A stretch of 64,000 nucleotides of DNA, taken from the NCBI GenBank assembly GCA_017592775.1, contig JAGFNJ010000010.1:1-64000 (forward strand). Reading direction: 5' to 3'. The notes below the pieces were generated by a model. The model was not told the DNA's origin and did no database searches. It worked only from the letters and a program-made list of their open reading frames with translations. The position numbers and the translations under genes were made by a program. This document shows, piece by piece, positions 1 through 7,268 of this stretch (position 1 is its first letter; the number at the start of each line of letters is the position of its first letter). Source of the stretch: Candidatus Accumulibacter conexus (GTDB lineage Bacteria; Pseudomonadota; Gammaproteobacteria; Burkholderiales; Rhodocyclaceae).

Positions 1-76
1 GGCGTCGGCTAACGCCGCGAACTCGCACCAATGACGTGTCGGTCATCTCGGCGTCGCCGTTCACCTTGTAGCGCAT
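1..76 (-). CDS. possible 5' end of an unidentified gene, cut by the window edge
   Basis: An ATG at 76 opens a frame of 25 codons that runs off the left edge without a stop. It lies 46 bases downstream of the GMC oxidoreductase stop on the same strand, so it could be the next gene of that group. The purine-rich stretch before the ATG is a weak ribosome-binding site, and an in-frame ATG at 46 is an alternative start. Too little is visible to name a family. Confidence 0.3.
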   Translation of the reverse strand, partial: MRYKVNGDAEMTDTSLVRVRGVSRR

Positions 77-122
77 CGTCGTTTCTTCAGGAACACCTGG
101 CCCGCGCGCGGGGTTGGGTTGC

Positions 123-1931
123 TCAGAGGCGGGCGAGCAACTGGTCGGCGACGCGCAGGGCGTTGGCCTGAATGGTGAGGGTCGGGTTGGCGCCGCCGGA
201 AGTCGGCATGAACGCACCGTCGGTGACGTAGAGGTTGTCGAACTGCCACGCCCGGCAGTTCGGGTCGAGCACCGAATCCGCCGCGTCGCTGCCGAAGCGC
301 ATGCCGCCCAGGATGTGGTTGGCGATGCGGGCACGCGCGTTCGCCGCCATGTAGATGGCGCCGAATTCGCTGACCGGGAACTGCCCCTTGCCGCCGTCGC
401 CACCGAAGGCGAGAATCCGCCGGCACTGCTCGGCGAAGACGTTCATCAGGTGCACGTCGTGGCTGTGCCAGGTCTTGCGGATGTAGGCAACGCGACGGCC
501 CCACTTGTCGCGGATGCTCGGGTGCAGCTCGATCCGGTTGTCGAACAGCGGCACCTGGTTGGCCATGAAGCTGACCGAGAGACGGGTGCCGAAATTGGCG
601 TCGAAGAAGGCGTTGAGCGCGTCGCCGGTGAGCGCGGTATCGTCGACGAAGGTCTGCCAGATGGTGTCCATGTCCTGGCTGCCGTGCGTGCGTGCGAGCG
701 AGATCGGCAGCGCCTGGTCCGAGGTGTTGTTGTAGATGGCGCCGCCGGCCCAGAGTCCCTGGCTGCGAATGAAGTCTTCGCTGGCGCAGGCGTCGGTCGC
801 CCAGTCGGAATCGAGCGAGACGCTCTTGTCGAAGCGACCGGGCATGATCGCCTCGGCACCGCCGAAACAGTGGGTCAGGAAATGGCGGCCGAGGAGGCCG
901 TTGCCGTTGAGGCGCGCGGCGAACGCCGGATCGCGCTCACCCGAGAGCAGCAGCAGGCGAACCGACTCGATCGCCGAGCAGGCGACGACGACCAGCCCGC
1001 CCGCCACCTCGACCGGCCGCCCGGCGACATCGCGATAGACCACCTTACTGATGCGGTCGCCCGCCATCTCGAGGTGGGTGACGACACAGTTCGCCCGCAG
1101 TGTGAAGTTGGCCATTCCCGAGAGTGGCCGCAGCAGCGCCACCCAGGTGTTCGACTTGAGGCCGAGCGGATCGCCGTAACGGTTGACGTAGCCGGTCTTC
1201 GCCGCTTCGGCAGCGGCGGGAACGATGCGGCCGGAGGGAGCGTGATCCTCGGTGATCACCGCCAGCGGCGTCCGGTAGCGCGGCAGGCCGAGTGCGTCCA
1301 TGCCGGTCGCGACGTAGGCGCTGATCGGGTTCGGCGCATACGGTGTCTGGTAGTGGTCGGCCGAGAACGGCTTGCCCTGGTTGGCGCGCGTGCCGTTGAT
1401 GCCAACCAGCCGCTCCGCCTCGCAGTAGTAGGGTTCGAGGGTCGCGTAGTCGATCGGCCAGTCGCGCGCCTCGCGCCGGACATCGCCGTTCGGGTCACCG
1501 ACGATGTCGCTGCGACCGGCGTTGAAGCTGCCGAGACGCAGATCGAGTTCCGAGAAACGCAGCGACACCGCGCCGTAGAGCTGCGTGCCGCCGCCGACCA
1601 CCTGTGCCGTGTAGCCCTCGATGGTCGCACGGTCGAGGCCGTCGGCCCCCTCGTAGATGTGCGGCTCGTCATTGAGGTCGGGCTCGACGTGGCTGCTGTA
1701 GAACGAGTCGAAATGGTTGGCGACGCCGCTCAGCGTCAGCCGCTTCTCGGCGCCGGTGGCGAACAGCTCGTCCCGCTTGAAGTCCGAAACGCCGAGCGGA
1801 TGCTCTTCCTGCGTGCGCAGCAGCGGCCCCTTCTCGAGCACCAGCACCGAGTGTCCGGCACGCGCCAGACGGGCGGCGATCGGTGCGCCGCCGGCGCCGC
1901 TGCCGATGATGACTACGTCGAATCGCTCCAT
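123..1931 (-). CDS. GMC-family FAD-dependent oxidoreductase
   Basis: A 602-residue flavoprotein of the glucose-methanol-choline family, which oxidises an alcohol or sugar hydroxyl using FAD. The FAD-binding motif GSGAGG is at residues 10-15, directly after the start. The C-terminal GMC domain carries the usual catalytic pair, His near 539 in HILGG and Asn near 582 in GGANPT. The ATG at 1931 was chosen because a GGGGGTGAG site precedes it and the FAD motif falls where expected; the frame extends 27 codons further without support. There is no signal peptide or Tat motif, so it looks cytoplasmic. It starts one base after the stop of the subunit-3-like gene, so the two are surely co-translated. 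The substrate is unknown; the neighbours suggest an alpha-glucan or oligosaccharide. Confidence 0.9.
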   Translation of the reverse strand: MERFDVVIIGSGAGGAPIAARLARAGHSVLVLEKGPLLRTQEEHPLGVSDFKRDELFATGAEKRLTLSGVANHFDSFYSSHVEPDLNDEPHIYEGADGLDRATIEGYTAQVVGGGTQLYGAVSLRFSELDLRLGSFNAGRSDIVGDPNGDVRREARDWPIDYATLEPYYCEAERLVGINGTRANQGKPFSADHYQTPYAPNPISAYVATGMDALGLPRYRTPLAVITEDHAPSGRIVPAAAEAAKTGYVNRYGDPLGLKSNTWVALLRPLSGMANFTLRANCVVTHLEMAGDRISKVVYRDVAGRPVEVAGGLVVVACSAIESVRLLLLSGERDPAFAARLNGNGLLGRHFLTHCFGGAEAIMPGRFDKSVSLDSDWATDACASEDFIRSQGLWAGGAIYNNTSDQALPISLARTHGSQDMDTIWQTFVDDTALTGDALNAFFDANFGTRLSVSFMANQVPLFDNRIELHPSIRDKWGRRVAYIRKTWHSHDVHLMNVFAEQCRRILAFGGDGGKGQFPVSEFGAIYMAANARARIANHILGGMRFGSDAADSVLDPNCRAWQFDNLYVTDGAFMPTSGGANPTLTIQANALRVADQLLARL

Positions 1932-1932
1932 C

Positions 1933-2973
1933 TCACCCCCTGTAGGCGGAATTGCGCCCGAGCGGCGCTTCGATTGCACGGCCCCAGTCGAACAGCGTCG
2001 CGCCGCTGGCATCGCGGTAGCGCTCTTCGAGGTACTTCCAGCCCAGGGTCATGGCATTGCCGCCGTAACGCGGATGCGAAAACACCCCGGTCAGCGTGTG
2101 CCGACGCAGCAATTGCAGGAAGTAGCGCGGATTGCCATAGCGGCCGTAGTTCCAGCCGGCGACGCTGGCAGTCGCCATCTCCCGGTAGAGTTCGGCAAAC
2201 ACCTCGCGCGGCAGCTTCCAGGGCTCGATCACCGGATTGCGCTGGCGCAGCAGGCCGTCGATGAGTTCGAGGCAGATCTGGTAATCGACCAGGTGATGGG
2301 CCTCCTCGCGGGCGAGCAGCTTGTCGATGAAATTGACCGCACCGGCGCTCTCGTCGAGGCGATAGGCATGCGGCGCGCGATTCGCCGGGCCCTGCGCGTC
2401 ATGCACGCGCTTGAAGAAGGTTTCGCCGTCGGCCGTGTGAAACGGCAGGATGTGGCTGCACAGCCGCTGCAGCAACCGCGACTCCCAGCGCTCGAGGACC
2501 AGCCGCCGCGTCGCGCCCCAGGTGAAGAAGCGCGACCACTCGACGCCGTTGTCGAGCATCATCCGCTGCGGGTTGATCGGGTCGACCTGCCAGACGCCGT
2601 CGATGCGCAGGCGGTAGTGATGTACCTCGCCCTTGCGGATCCGCAGCGTCAGCGTCGCGTAGTGGGTGTCGGCCAGCGGCAGCAGCGGCAGCGGCGTGTG
2701 CAGGTCGGCAAAGCTACCGGCGACCTGCACCGCATGCCCGGGCTGGCGGTCGGCCGCCGCGTGCACGAAGGTGACCGCGTTGTAGGCTTGCGCCGCATCG
2801 TCGGGATCGTACACGGCGTCGACCCAGGGAAAGCGCCACGGCTCGAGGATCCCGGCGCGCGGGTCAGCGCCAAGGTGGCCGTAGTCGTGGCGCGGTCCCG
2901 CATCTTCGCGCGCCAGGAACTTGCCGATGAGGCCGAACAGATATTCGTTATCGACCGCCAGAACTGGCACCAT
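1933..2973 (-). CDS. glycogen-binding-like domain fused to gluconate 2-dehydrogenase subunit 3-like domain
   Basis: 346 residues; the ATG at 2973 follows a clear GGAGG. Residues about 66-136 resemble a CBM48/AMPK-type glycogen-binding module: VAGSF near 84-88, then HYRLRIDGVW near 119-128 and a DP.NP ending. Residues about 155-340 resemble gluconate 2-dehydrogenase subunit 3, including HPRYGGN near 300-306. That family normally partners a GMC flavoprotein, which is exactly the next gene. Known subunit-3 proteins usually carry a Tat signal and work in the periplasm; none is visible here. Residues 15-49 and 215-254 look like diverged copies of one segment. The GMC partnership is well supported by order and spacing; glycogen binding is inferred from the domain pattern only. 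Confidence 0.75.
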   Translation of the reverse strand: MVPVLAVDNEYLFGLIGKFLAREDAGPRHDYGHLGADPRAGILEPWRFPWVDAVYDPDDAAQAYNAVTFVHAAADRQPGHAVQVAGSFADLHTPLPLLPLADTHYATLTLRIRKGEVHHYRLRIDGVWQVDPINPQRMMLDNGVEWSRFFTWGATRRLVLERWESRLLQRLCSHILPFHTADGETFFKRVHDAQGPANRAPHAYRLDESAGAVNFIDKLLAREEAHHLVDYQICLELIDGLLRQRNPVIEPWKLPREVFAELYREMATASVAGWNYGRYGNPRYFLQLLRRHTLTGVFSHPRYGGNAMTLGWKYLEERYRDASGATLFDWGRAIEAPLGRNSAYRG

Positions 2974-3058
2974 GACTCCCTCCTCAGACCGGATCCGACA
3001 GCCCGACTGCTGCCGGGTCAGTGCGTTGAAGCACAACGCTGCACCATCAACAACCACC

Positions 3059-3082
3059 GCGGCGGCACGATCGCGCCGCCGC
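3059..3082 (-). terminator. GC-rich hairpin after the GH13 gene
   Basis: A perfect 8-bp inverted repeat (GCGGCGGC / GCCGCCGC) with an 8-base loop lies 15 bases past the GH13 stop. There is no clean T run after it, so it may be a weak intrinsic terminator or an RNA-stabilising hairpin that sets the GH13 transcript apart from the two downstream genes. Confidence 0.35.
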
Positions 3083-3097
3083 CTCTGCGCGCCCCGT

Positions 3098-5008
3098 TCA
3101 GCGGGCGAAGACGAGAATGCTGTTCGCTGGCAGCAGCAGTGAGGCCGAAAAGCCGAAGCCCTGCAGGGCCCAAGGCTCGGCATGGATCGCGCCGCCGTTG
3201 CCGACGACACCCGGATTGACCCAGTTTTCGTAGACGTCGCTGTTGAAGACCTCACGCCAGCGGCCGCCGCCCGGAAAGCCGATGCGGTAGCCGAAGCGGT
3301 TGAAGTTGCCCAGGTGTGCGACGACGAGGACATCGTCGCCCTGCCCGACAACCCAGCGATGGAAGGCGAGCACCCGGTCGCCGTCGTCGGCATGCACTAC
3401 CCGCAGGCCCTCGCCGCGCAGGCCGGGAAAACGCCAGCGCAGCGCGATCAGCTCTCGCATGCAGCGCAGGTGATCGAGCATCTGCCGGTCGCCGCCGGCG
3501 AGCCCCGCCCAGTGCAGCAGCAATTGCGGTTGCGACTCGAGGTCATCCGACCACTGCTCGTCCTCGAGGAACTCCTGCCCCATGAACAGCATCGGGATTC
3601 CCGGCGCGGTCAGGCTGATGCCGTTGGCGACGCGCGTCCGGCTGCGCGCGTACCACGACCGCGGATCGTCCGGCTGCGCCAGGCGCGCGATGCGCAGTTC
3701 GCGGCCGGCGAAGACGATGTCGTGGTTCTCCGGCCCCTGGACAAACTGCCACGAGGCGTCGAAACCCGCGGGCCAGAGGTTCGCCGCCAGGCGCGACATC
3801 GGCAACGGCCGCTCGTCGGGCTGGCTGGCGTTGCCGATGACCTCGCGCAGCGCGATGCGCAGCCCGTCGGTGAGGGTGGTGTCGAACCCCGCGCCCTGCG
3901 GCCGCGCACGGACGATCCACGGGTTGACGTTCCAGTATTCGGCGAGGTTGAGGGCACCCGGACGGATGTGGTCGAGGGTCGCCGTCAGATCCTGGCAGAA
4001 GCTCCAGCCATGCGGCGCGCCGTCGTGGTCGATGACGCTGACCTGATCGTAGCGAAACCCGTCGACGCGGTACTCCTCGAGGAAGAAGCGGGCGTTCTGG
4101 ATCAGGAAATCGCGCACCTCCGGCTTGCCGAAATCGAACACCAGCCCGCCCGCATGTCCGCGATCGCTGAAGTAGAGCGAGTTGCGATGGCCGCCAGCGA
4201 CGGGCTGGCGATCGAGGAAGTACATGCTCTGGTCGCCGAAGTCGCCACCGGCGTGGTTGTAGACCACGTCCAGGATCACCGCCAGTCCATGCACGTGACA
4301 GAGGTCGATCAGCGCCTTCAACTGGTTCATCTCGCCGCGCAGATCTTCCACCTGATAGGGCCTCAGCTGCCGCGCGTCGAGCAGTCTGTTGAGCGCGGCG
4401 ACGTACGGTGCGAGTTCGGCATCGCCGACGGCGAAATCCATCTCCGGCGAGAAGTAGTCGGTGCCGTTGTAGCCCTGGCTGAACCGCGTCTGGAACTCCT
4501 GGATCGGCAGCAACTGGATCGCCGTCACCCCGAGTTCGGCGATGTAGGGGAGAAGCCGCGCGACATCGAGGAAAGTGCCGCCCTGACGTGGCAGGCGCGG
4601 CGCATGGAAGGCGCCGACGTGCAACTGGTAGATGACGAAATCGTGGAAGCGCGGCGTCACGTAGCCGGTCTCGTGCCACGGGAAATCGCTGCTGCGAACG
4701 ACGCACTCGCCGGGATAAGGCACTTCCAGCTCGCGTGCATGGGGGTCGCGCTTCGGGCCCTCGCTGCCCGTTCCGACGACGTGGTAGAGATAGCGGTCGC
4801 GATCGCGCACACCGGGAATGAAGCCGCGCCAGTGCCCGTTCGCATCGCGACTGAGCAGGCTCGCGTCGTCACGGCGGCGGTCGTTGAAGTCGCCGGTCAC
4901 GTAAACCGCCAGCGCGCCCGGCGCCCAGAGGCGAAACGTCGCGCCGTCGGCGACCAAGTTGGCGCCCATCGGCGTCCCGGGATGAATGTGCGCAAGCGAT
5001 GCCGGCAT
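3098..5008 (-). CDS. GH13 alpha-amylase-family glucan enzyme (branching-enzyme-like)
   Basis: 636 residues. An N-terminal CBM48-type domain (about 15-110) precedes a GH13 catalytic barrel and a C-terminal beta domain. The four conserved regions are present: DVVYNH at 247-252; GFRYD ending in the nucleophile Asp321; the acid Glu357 in NLAEYW; and NHD with His429-Asp430. The order of domains recalls glycogen branching enzyme and trehalohydrolase, but the exact reaction (branching, hydrolysis or transfer on alpha-1,4-glucan) cannot be settled by eye. No signal peptide, so it acts in the cytoplasm. It lies 124 bases upstream of the glycogen-binding-like gene on the same strand, which suggests related substrates. 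Confidence 0.88.
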   Translation of the reverse strand: MPASLAHIHPGTPMGANLVADGATFRLWAPGALAVYVTGDFNDRRRDDASLLSRDANGHWRGFIPGVRDRDRYLYHVVGTGSEGPKRDPHARELEVPYPGECVVRSSDFPWHETGYVTPRFHDFVIYQLHVGAFHAPRLPRQGGTFLDVARLLPYIAELGVTAIQLLPIQEFQTRFSQGYNGTDYFSPEMDFAVGDAELAPYVAALNRLLDARQLRPYQVEDLRGEMNQLKALIDLCHVHGLAVILDVVYNHAGGDFGDQSMYFLDRQPVAGGHRNSLYFSDRGHAGGLVFDFGKPEVRDFLIQNARFFLEEYRVDGFRYDQVSVIDHDGAPHGWSFCQDLTATLDHIRPGALNLAEYWNVNPWIVRARPQGAGFDTTLTDGLRIALREVIGNASQPDERPLPMSRLAANLWPAGFDASWQFVQGPENHDIVFAGRELRIARLAQPDDPRSWYARSRTRVANGISLTAPGIPMLFMGQEFLEDEQWSDDLESQPQLLLHWAGLAGGDRQMLDHLRCMRELIALRWRFPGLRGEGLRVVHADDGDRVLAFHRWVVGQGDDVLVVAHLGNFNRFGYRIGFPGGGRWREVFNSDVYENWVNPGVVGNGGAIHAEPWALQGFGFSASLLLPANSILVFAR

Positions 5009-5191
5009 CTTCTTCGCGCCTCCGCTTTCGTTCTGGACCGATGCGAATGATTGCCGTTTGCCGCGACCGCTGTCAAGCGCTTTCTGCGACGGCGGCCGCC
5101 CGGCCGTCGGCGAGCGGCAGCCGCGGCACGCGAATCCGGATGGCGACCGGCGATCGCCACTCGGCGCGCCAGCGCTGCCGGCCGCAACCAG

Positions 5192-5620
5192 TCAGTCGTT
5201 GCGCAACTCGACGCGCCCTTCGACGACCCGCACCCGGTCGCCCTTGCGGACCGTCGGCTCGTCGTGCTGTTCGATGAAGGCGTAGCTGCCATCCTCGTAG
5301 CGCACCGTGACGACGTAGCTGAGCAGCGGCGCGTTCACCTGCCGCGCATCCTCGACGACGGTGCCGGTGCCGATGATCGGCGCGGTCACCAGGCTGGGAG
5401 CGATCGCCGGCGCCGGCGGCCGCTGCCGTGGCCCTGCGTGCGTCTGCTGGCGAATCGCCGTCACGACACCGCAGCGCTCGCATGGCCCGCCGCGCGGCTC
5501 TTCGATCAATTCGCGGAAATCATCGTCACCGCTCGGCAGCTTCAGGCTGGTCTGCGCCAGCGACCACGGGGCAACGACGACGGCCAGCACGATGGCGGCC
5601 AGGGTTCTTGCGTACGGCAT
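5192..5620 (-). CDS. exported SlyB/YcfJ-like C-terminal-domain protein
   Basis: 142 residues starting at the ATG at 5620, with AAAGGAG ten bases upstream. Residues 1-22 form a signal peptide ending ...SLAQ. The second half has the beta-rich pattern VVTVRYEDGS...VRKGDRVRVVEG seen at the end of SlyB-type outer-membrane lipoproteins, but no lipobox cysteine and no glycine zipper. Two cysteines (CERC) near residue 50 could form a disulfide or bind metal. Likely periplasmic; function unknown. It is 183 bases upstream of the GH13 gene and probably not part of that unit. Confidence 0.7.
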   Translation of the reverse strand: MPYARTLAAIVLAVVVAPWSLAQTSLKLPSGDDDFRELIEEPRGGPCERCGVVTAIRQQTHAGPRQRPPAPAIAPSLVTAPIIGTGTVVEDARQVNAPLLSYVVTVRYEDGSYAFIEQHDEPTVRKGDRVRVVEGRVELRND

Positions 5621-5774
5621 CGGTGAAACTCCTTTCGCTCGATCCTGGTGGGCTTTCGACACGCGCGCCCAGTCCACCGGCAGGGGCCGATCTTAATGCG
5701 AAAGCACCGGGCCAGGAAGCCGGATGGTGCCCCGAGGACCATCCACGTCCTGCGAAGCAGGGGCGGGAAGCCGC

Positions 5775-5780
5775 TACAAT
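5775..5780 (+). promoter_or_regulatory. -10-like TACAAT box
   Basis: CTACAAT followed by a GC-rich start region, a form common in high-GC betaproteobacteria. No good -35 is visible, and no intact plus-strand gene follows for 600 bases, so it may be a relic. Confidence 0.25.
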
Positions 5781-6325
5781 CTCGCCATCGCCAACACCGA
5801 GGCAGCCGTCGTGCATCGGCTTTCCGGGCGGCTGAGGTACAGACGCAAACCATGATCCCTTGCCGAATCGGAGGCAGTCGAGGCTGCCCCACTGCCGACC
5901 GGCGGAATGGCAGCTGCAGGAGCGGTAGCCGCTCGGACGCCCGGCACCAGCGCCGCCGTCGCGGCCGCGCCGCTCGATCCGCTGCGGCTGCAGACCCAGC
6001 TGTTGCGCGCCCATGCCAATGTGGCCGAGGAAGATGGCTGGGCTCTCATGGCGCGTGTAGCCCAGTACGTGCGGGCCAATCAAAGCGATGCGCAGCATGG
6101 CAGCTTGCCTGGCCATATAAGGCGCTGCCACGCGCGGCCTCATGCAGCTTCAGCATGGCTGCAGAGCTTCAGATCAGGGACGACGCAATAGGGCGGTTTG
6201 GCTCTGCGTGTCCGGAAGCCGCCATGCGGCAGTGTTGCGGCCGCTGAAGCGTCGCCGGCTCGCACGCATGCTGCCCGTGGGTCGGGTGCGAAGGCAAAAT
6301 TGGTGCACTGCCTCGCCCCAAAGAC

Positions 6326-6355
6326 GTTGGCCAACTTAGCCAGGAAGGGTTAGAC
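6326..6355 (+). promoter_or_regulatory. palindrome and weak promoter before the toxin-antitoxin operon
   Basis: The 10-base perfect palindrome GTTGGCCAAC (6326-6335) contains a -35-like TTGGCC. Seventeen bases on, TTAGAC (6350-6355) is a poor -10. The position, about 60 bases before the antitoxin, suits an autoregulatory operator of the kind bound by Phd-type antitoxins. The assignment is by position only. Confidence 0.3.
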
Positions 6356-6391
6356 TGCTCTCGTGAGACAACCTCCAGGAAGGACTCAGAC

Positions 6392-6637
6392 ATGCAATAC
6401 AACATGCTCGAAGCCAAGAGCCAACTGTCGAGACTGGTGCAGGCCGCGCTCGCGGGTGAGGAAGTGATCATCGCCAACAAGGGCGTCCCAGTCGTCAGAC
6501 TGGTCAAGGTCGACGCGCCGGAGCGCGCGCGCAAACCCGGCGCCTGGGCCGGTTTGCCAGCAGCCGAGGCGGACTGGGACACGCCCTCGACCAACGCAGC
6601 CATCGTCGATGCGCTCACCGGTGACCAGTCAACGTGA
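6392..6637 (+). CDS. Phd/YefM-family antitoxin
   Basis: 81 residues. The N-terminal part (MLEAKSQLSRLV, then VIIANKGVPVVRLV) is the typical Phd/YefM DNA-binding fold; the C-terminal tail would wrap and inhibit the toxin. The start has AGGAAGGA about 12 bases upstream. The stop overlaps the GTG of the PIN toxin gene (GTGA), the usual layout for a coupled type II pair. Antitoxins of this type normally repress their own promoter. Confidence 0.87.
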   Translation: MQYNMLEAKSQLSRLVQAALAGEEVIIANKGVPVVRLVKVDAPERARKPGAWAGLPAAEADWDTPSTNAAIVDALTGDQST

Positions 6638-7014
6638 ACCGCTACCTGCTCGACACCCACCTGATCTACTGGTGGATGACAGCCGACGCGCGTCTGGGGC
6701 AGACCACGCAAGGCCTCATCGAGACATCCGGGATCGTGGTCAGCGCCGCCAGCGTCTGGGAGATGGTGCTCAAGAATGTCAGAGGAAAACTCCCTCTGCC
6801 ACAAGGCGCAATCACGGAACAACTCGCAGCACAGGGTTTCCTCCTGCTGCCAATCCTGCCGCGCCACATCGAAGCCGTGCGCAGCCTCGCATGCGCGCAT
6901 GCCGATCCATTCGATCGACTGCTCATCGCCCAGGCGCAGGACGAGCGATTGACGCTTCTGACACGCGATGCGGCCATACTGGGGTTGCGGCTGGATGGCG
7001 TGGCCAGTGGATGA
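6634..7014 (+). CDS. PIN-domain toxin (VapC-like ribonuclease)
   Basis: 126 residues, GTG start overlapping the antitoxin stop. A small PIN domain fills the protein. Acidic residues expected to hold the catalytic metal are visible: Asp in LLDTH at the N-terminus, Glu in the ASVWEM segment, Asp in HADPFDRLL, and Asp in LTRDAAI. Such enzymes cut RNA (often tRNA or rRNA) when the labile antitoxin is degraded. Pairing with a Phd-type rather than VapB-type antitoxin is common. All key residues are present, so it appears intact. Confidence 0.88.
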   Translation: MNRYLLDTHLIYWWMTADARLGQTTQGLIETSGIVVSAASVWEMVLKNVRGKLPLPQGAITEQLAAQGFLLLPILPRHIEAVRSLACAHADPFDRLLIAQAQDERLTLLTRDAAILGLRLDGVASG

Positions 7015-7038
7015 CCAAAGAGGCGTGGCCGTCCCTTC

Positions 7039-7067
7039 GTCACCGGCGGCGTACCTGCCGGCGTGAC
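7039..7067 (+). terminator. inverted repeat after the toxin gene
   Basis: GTCAC-CGGC pairs with GCCG-(GC)-GTGAC across a 9-base loop, 25 bases past the toxin stop. No T tract follows. It could end the toxin-antitoxin transcript before the antiporter gene. Confidence 0.3.
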
Positions 7068-7268
7068 CCGAGGGCCCATGGGTTGGCGACCTGCTGCGCG
7101 ATGTCAATGCGTCAACACGAACCGCAACCCTGGCGTTGCGCCCGTTGTGCGCCACGTGTCGCAGAACTGAACCCGAGAACGTGCGCAATGCGTCCCAGGG
7201 AGGAACTCGAAACAATCAATGTACTGCCCCCGAAACAGCAGGCTGTCCCCGAAATAGGAGGCTGAAGA

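Larger units (their letters stand above)
5621..6391. other. 770-base stretch without a convincing gene
   Basis: The longest apparently non-coding stretch in the window. A TACAAT box lies at 5775-5780 on the plus strand. About 5860-6110 one plus frame keeps a protein-like composition (alanine-rich, then LQTQLLRAHANVAEEDGW), but it has no convincing start; a stop precedes it and the frame then loses coding character. It may be a decayed gene end or leader of unknown origin. Nothing else could be identified here. Confidence 0.4.

Noticed and set aside
114-2264. 716-codon plus-strand open frame across the GMC and subunit-3-like genes
   Set aside because: Shadow frame caused by high GC; the minus strand codes two recognisable proteins with ribosome-binding sites, and the plus frame has low-complexity Arg/Ala/Val content with no family resemblance.
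5648-6247. 199-codon plus-strand frame in the gene-poor region
   Set aside because: Cys/Arg/Ser-rich product without pattern; no ribosome-binding site at its start.
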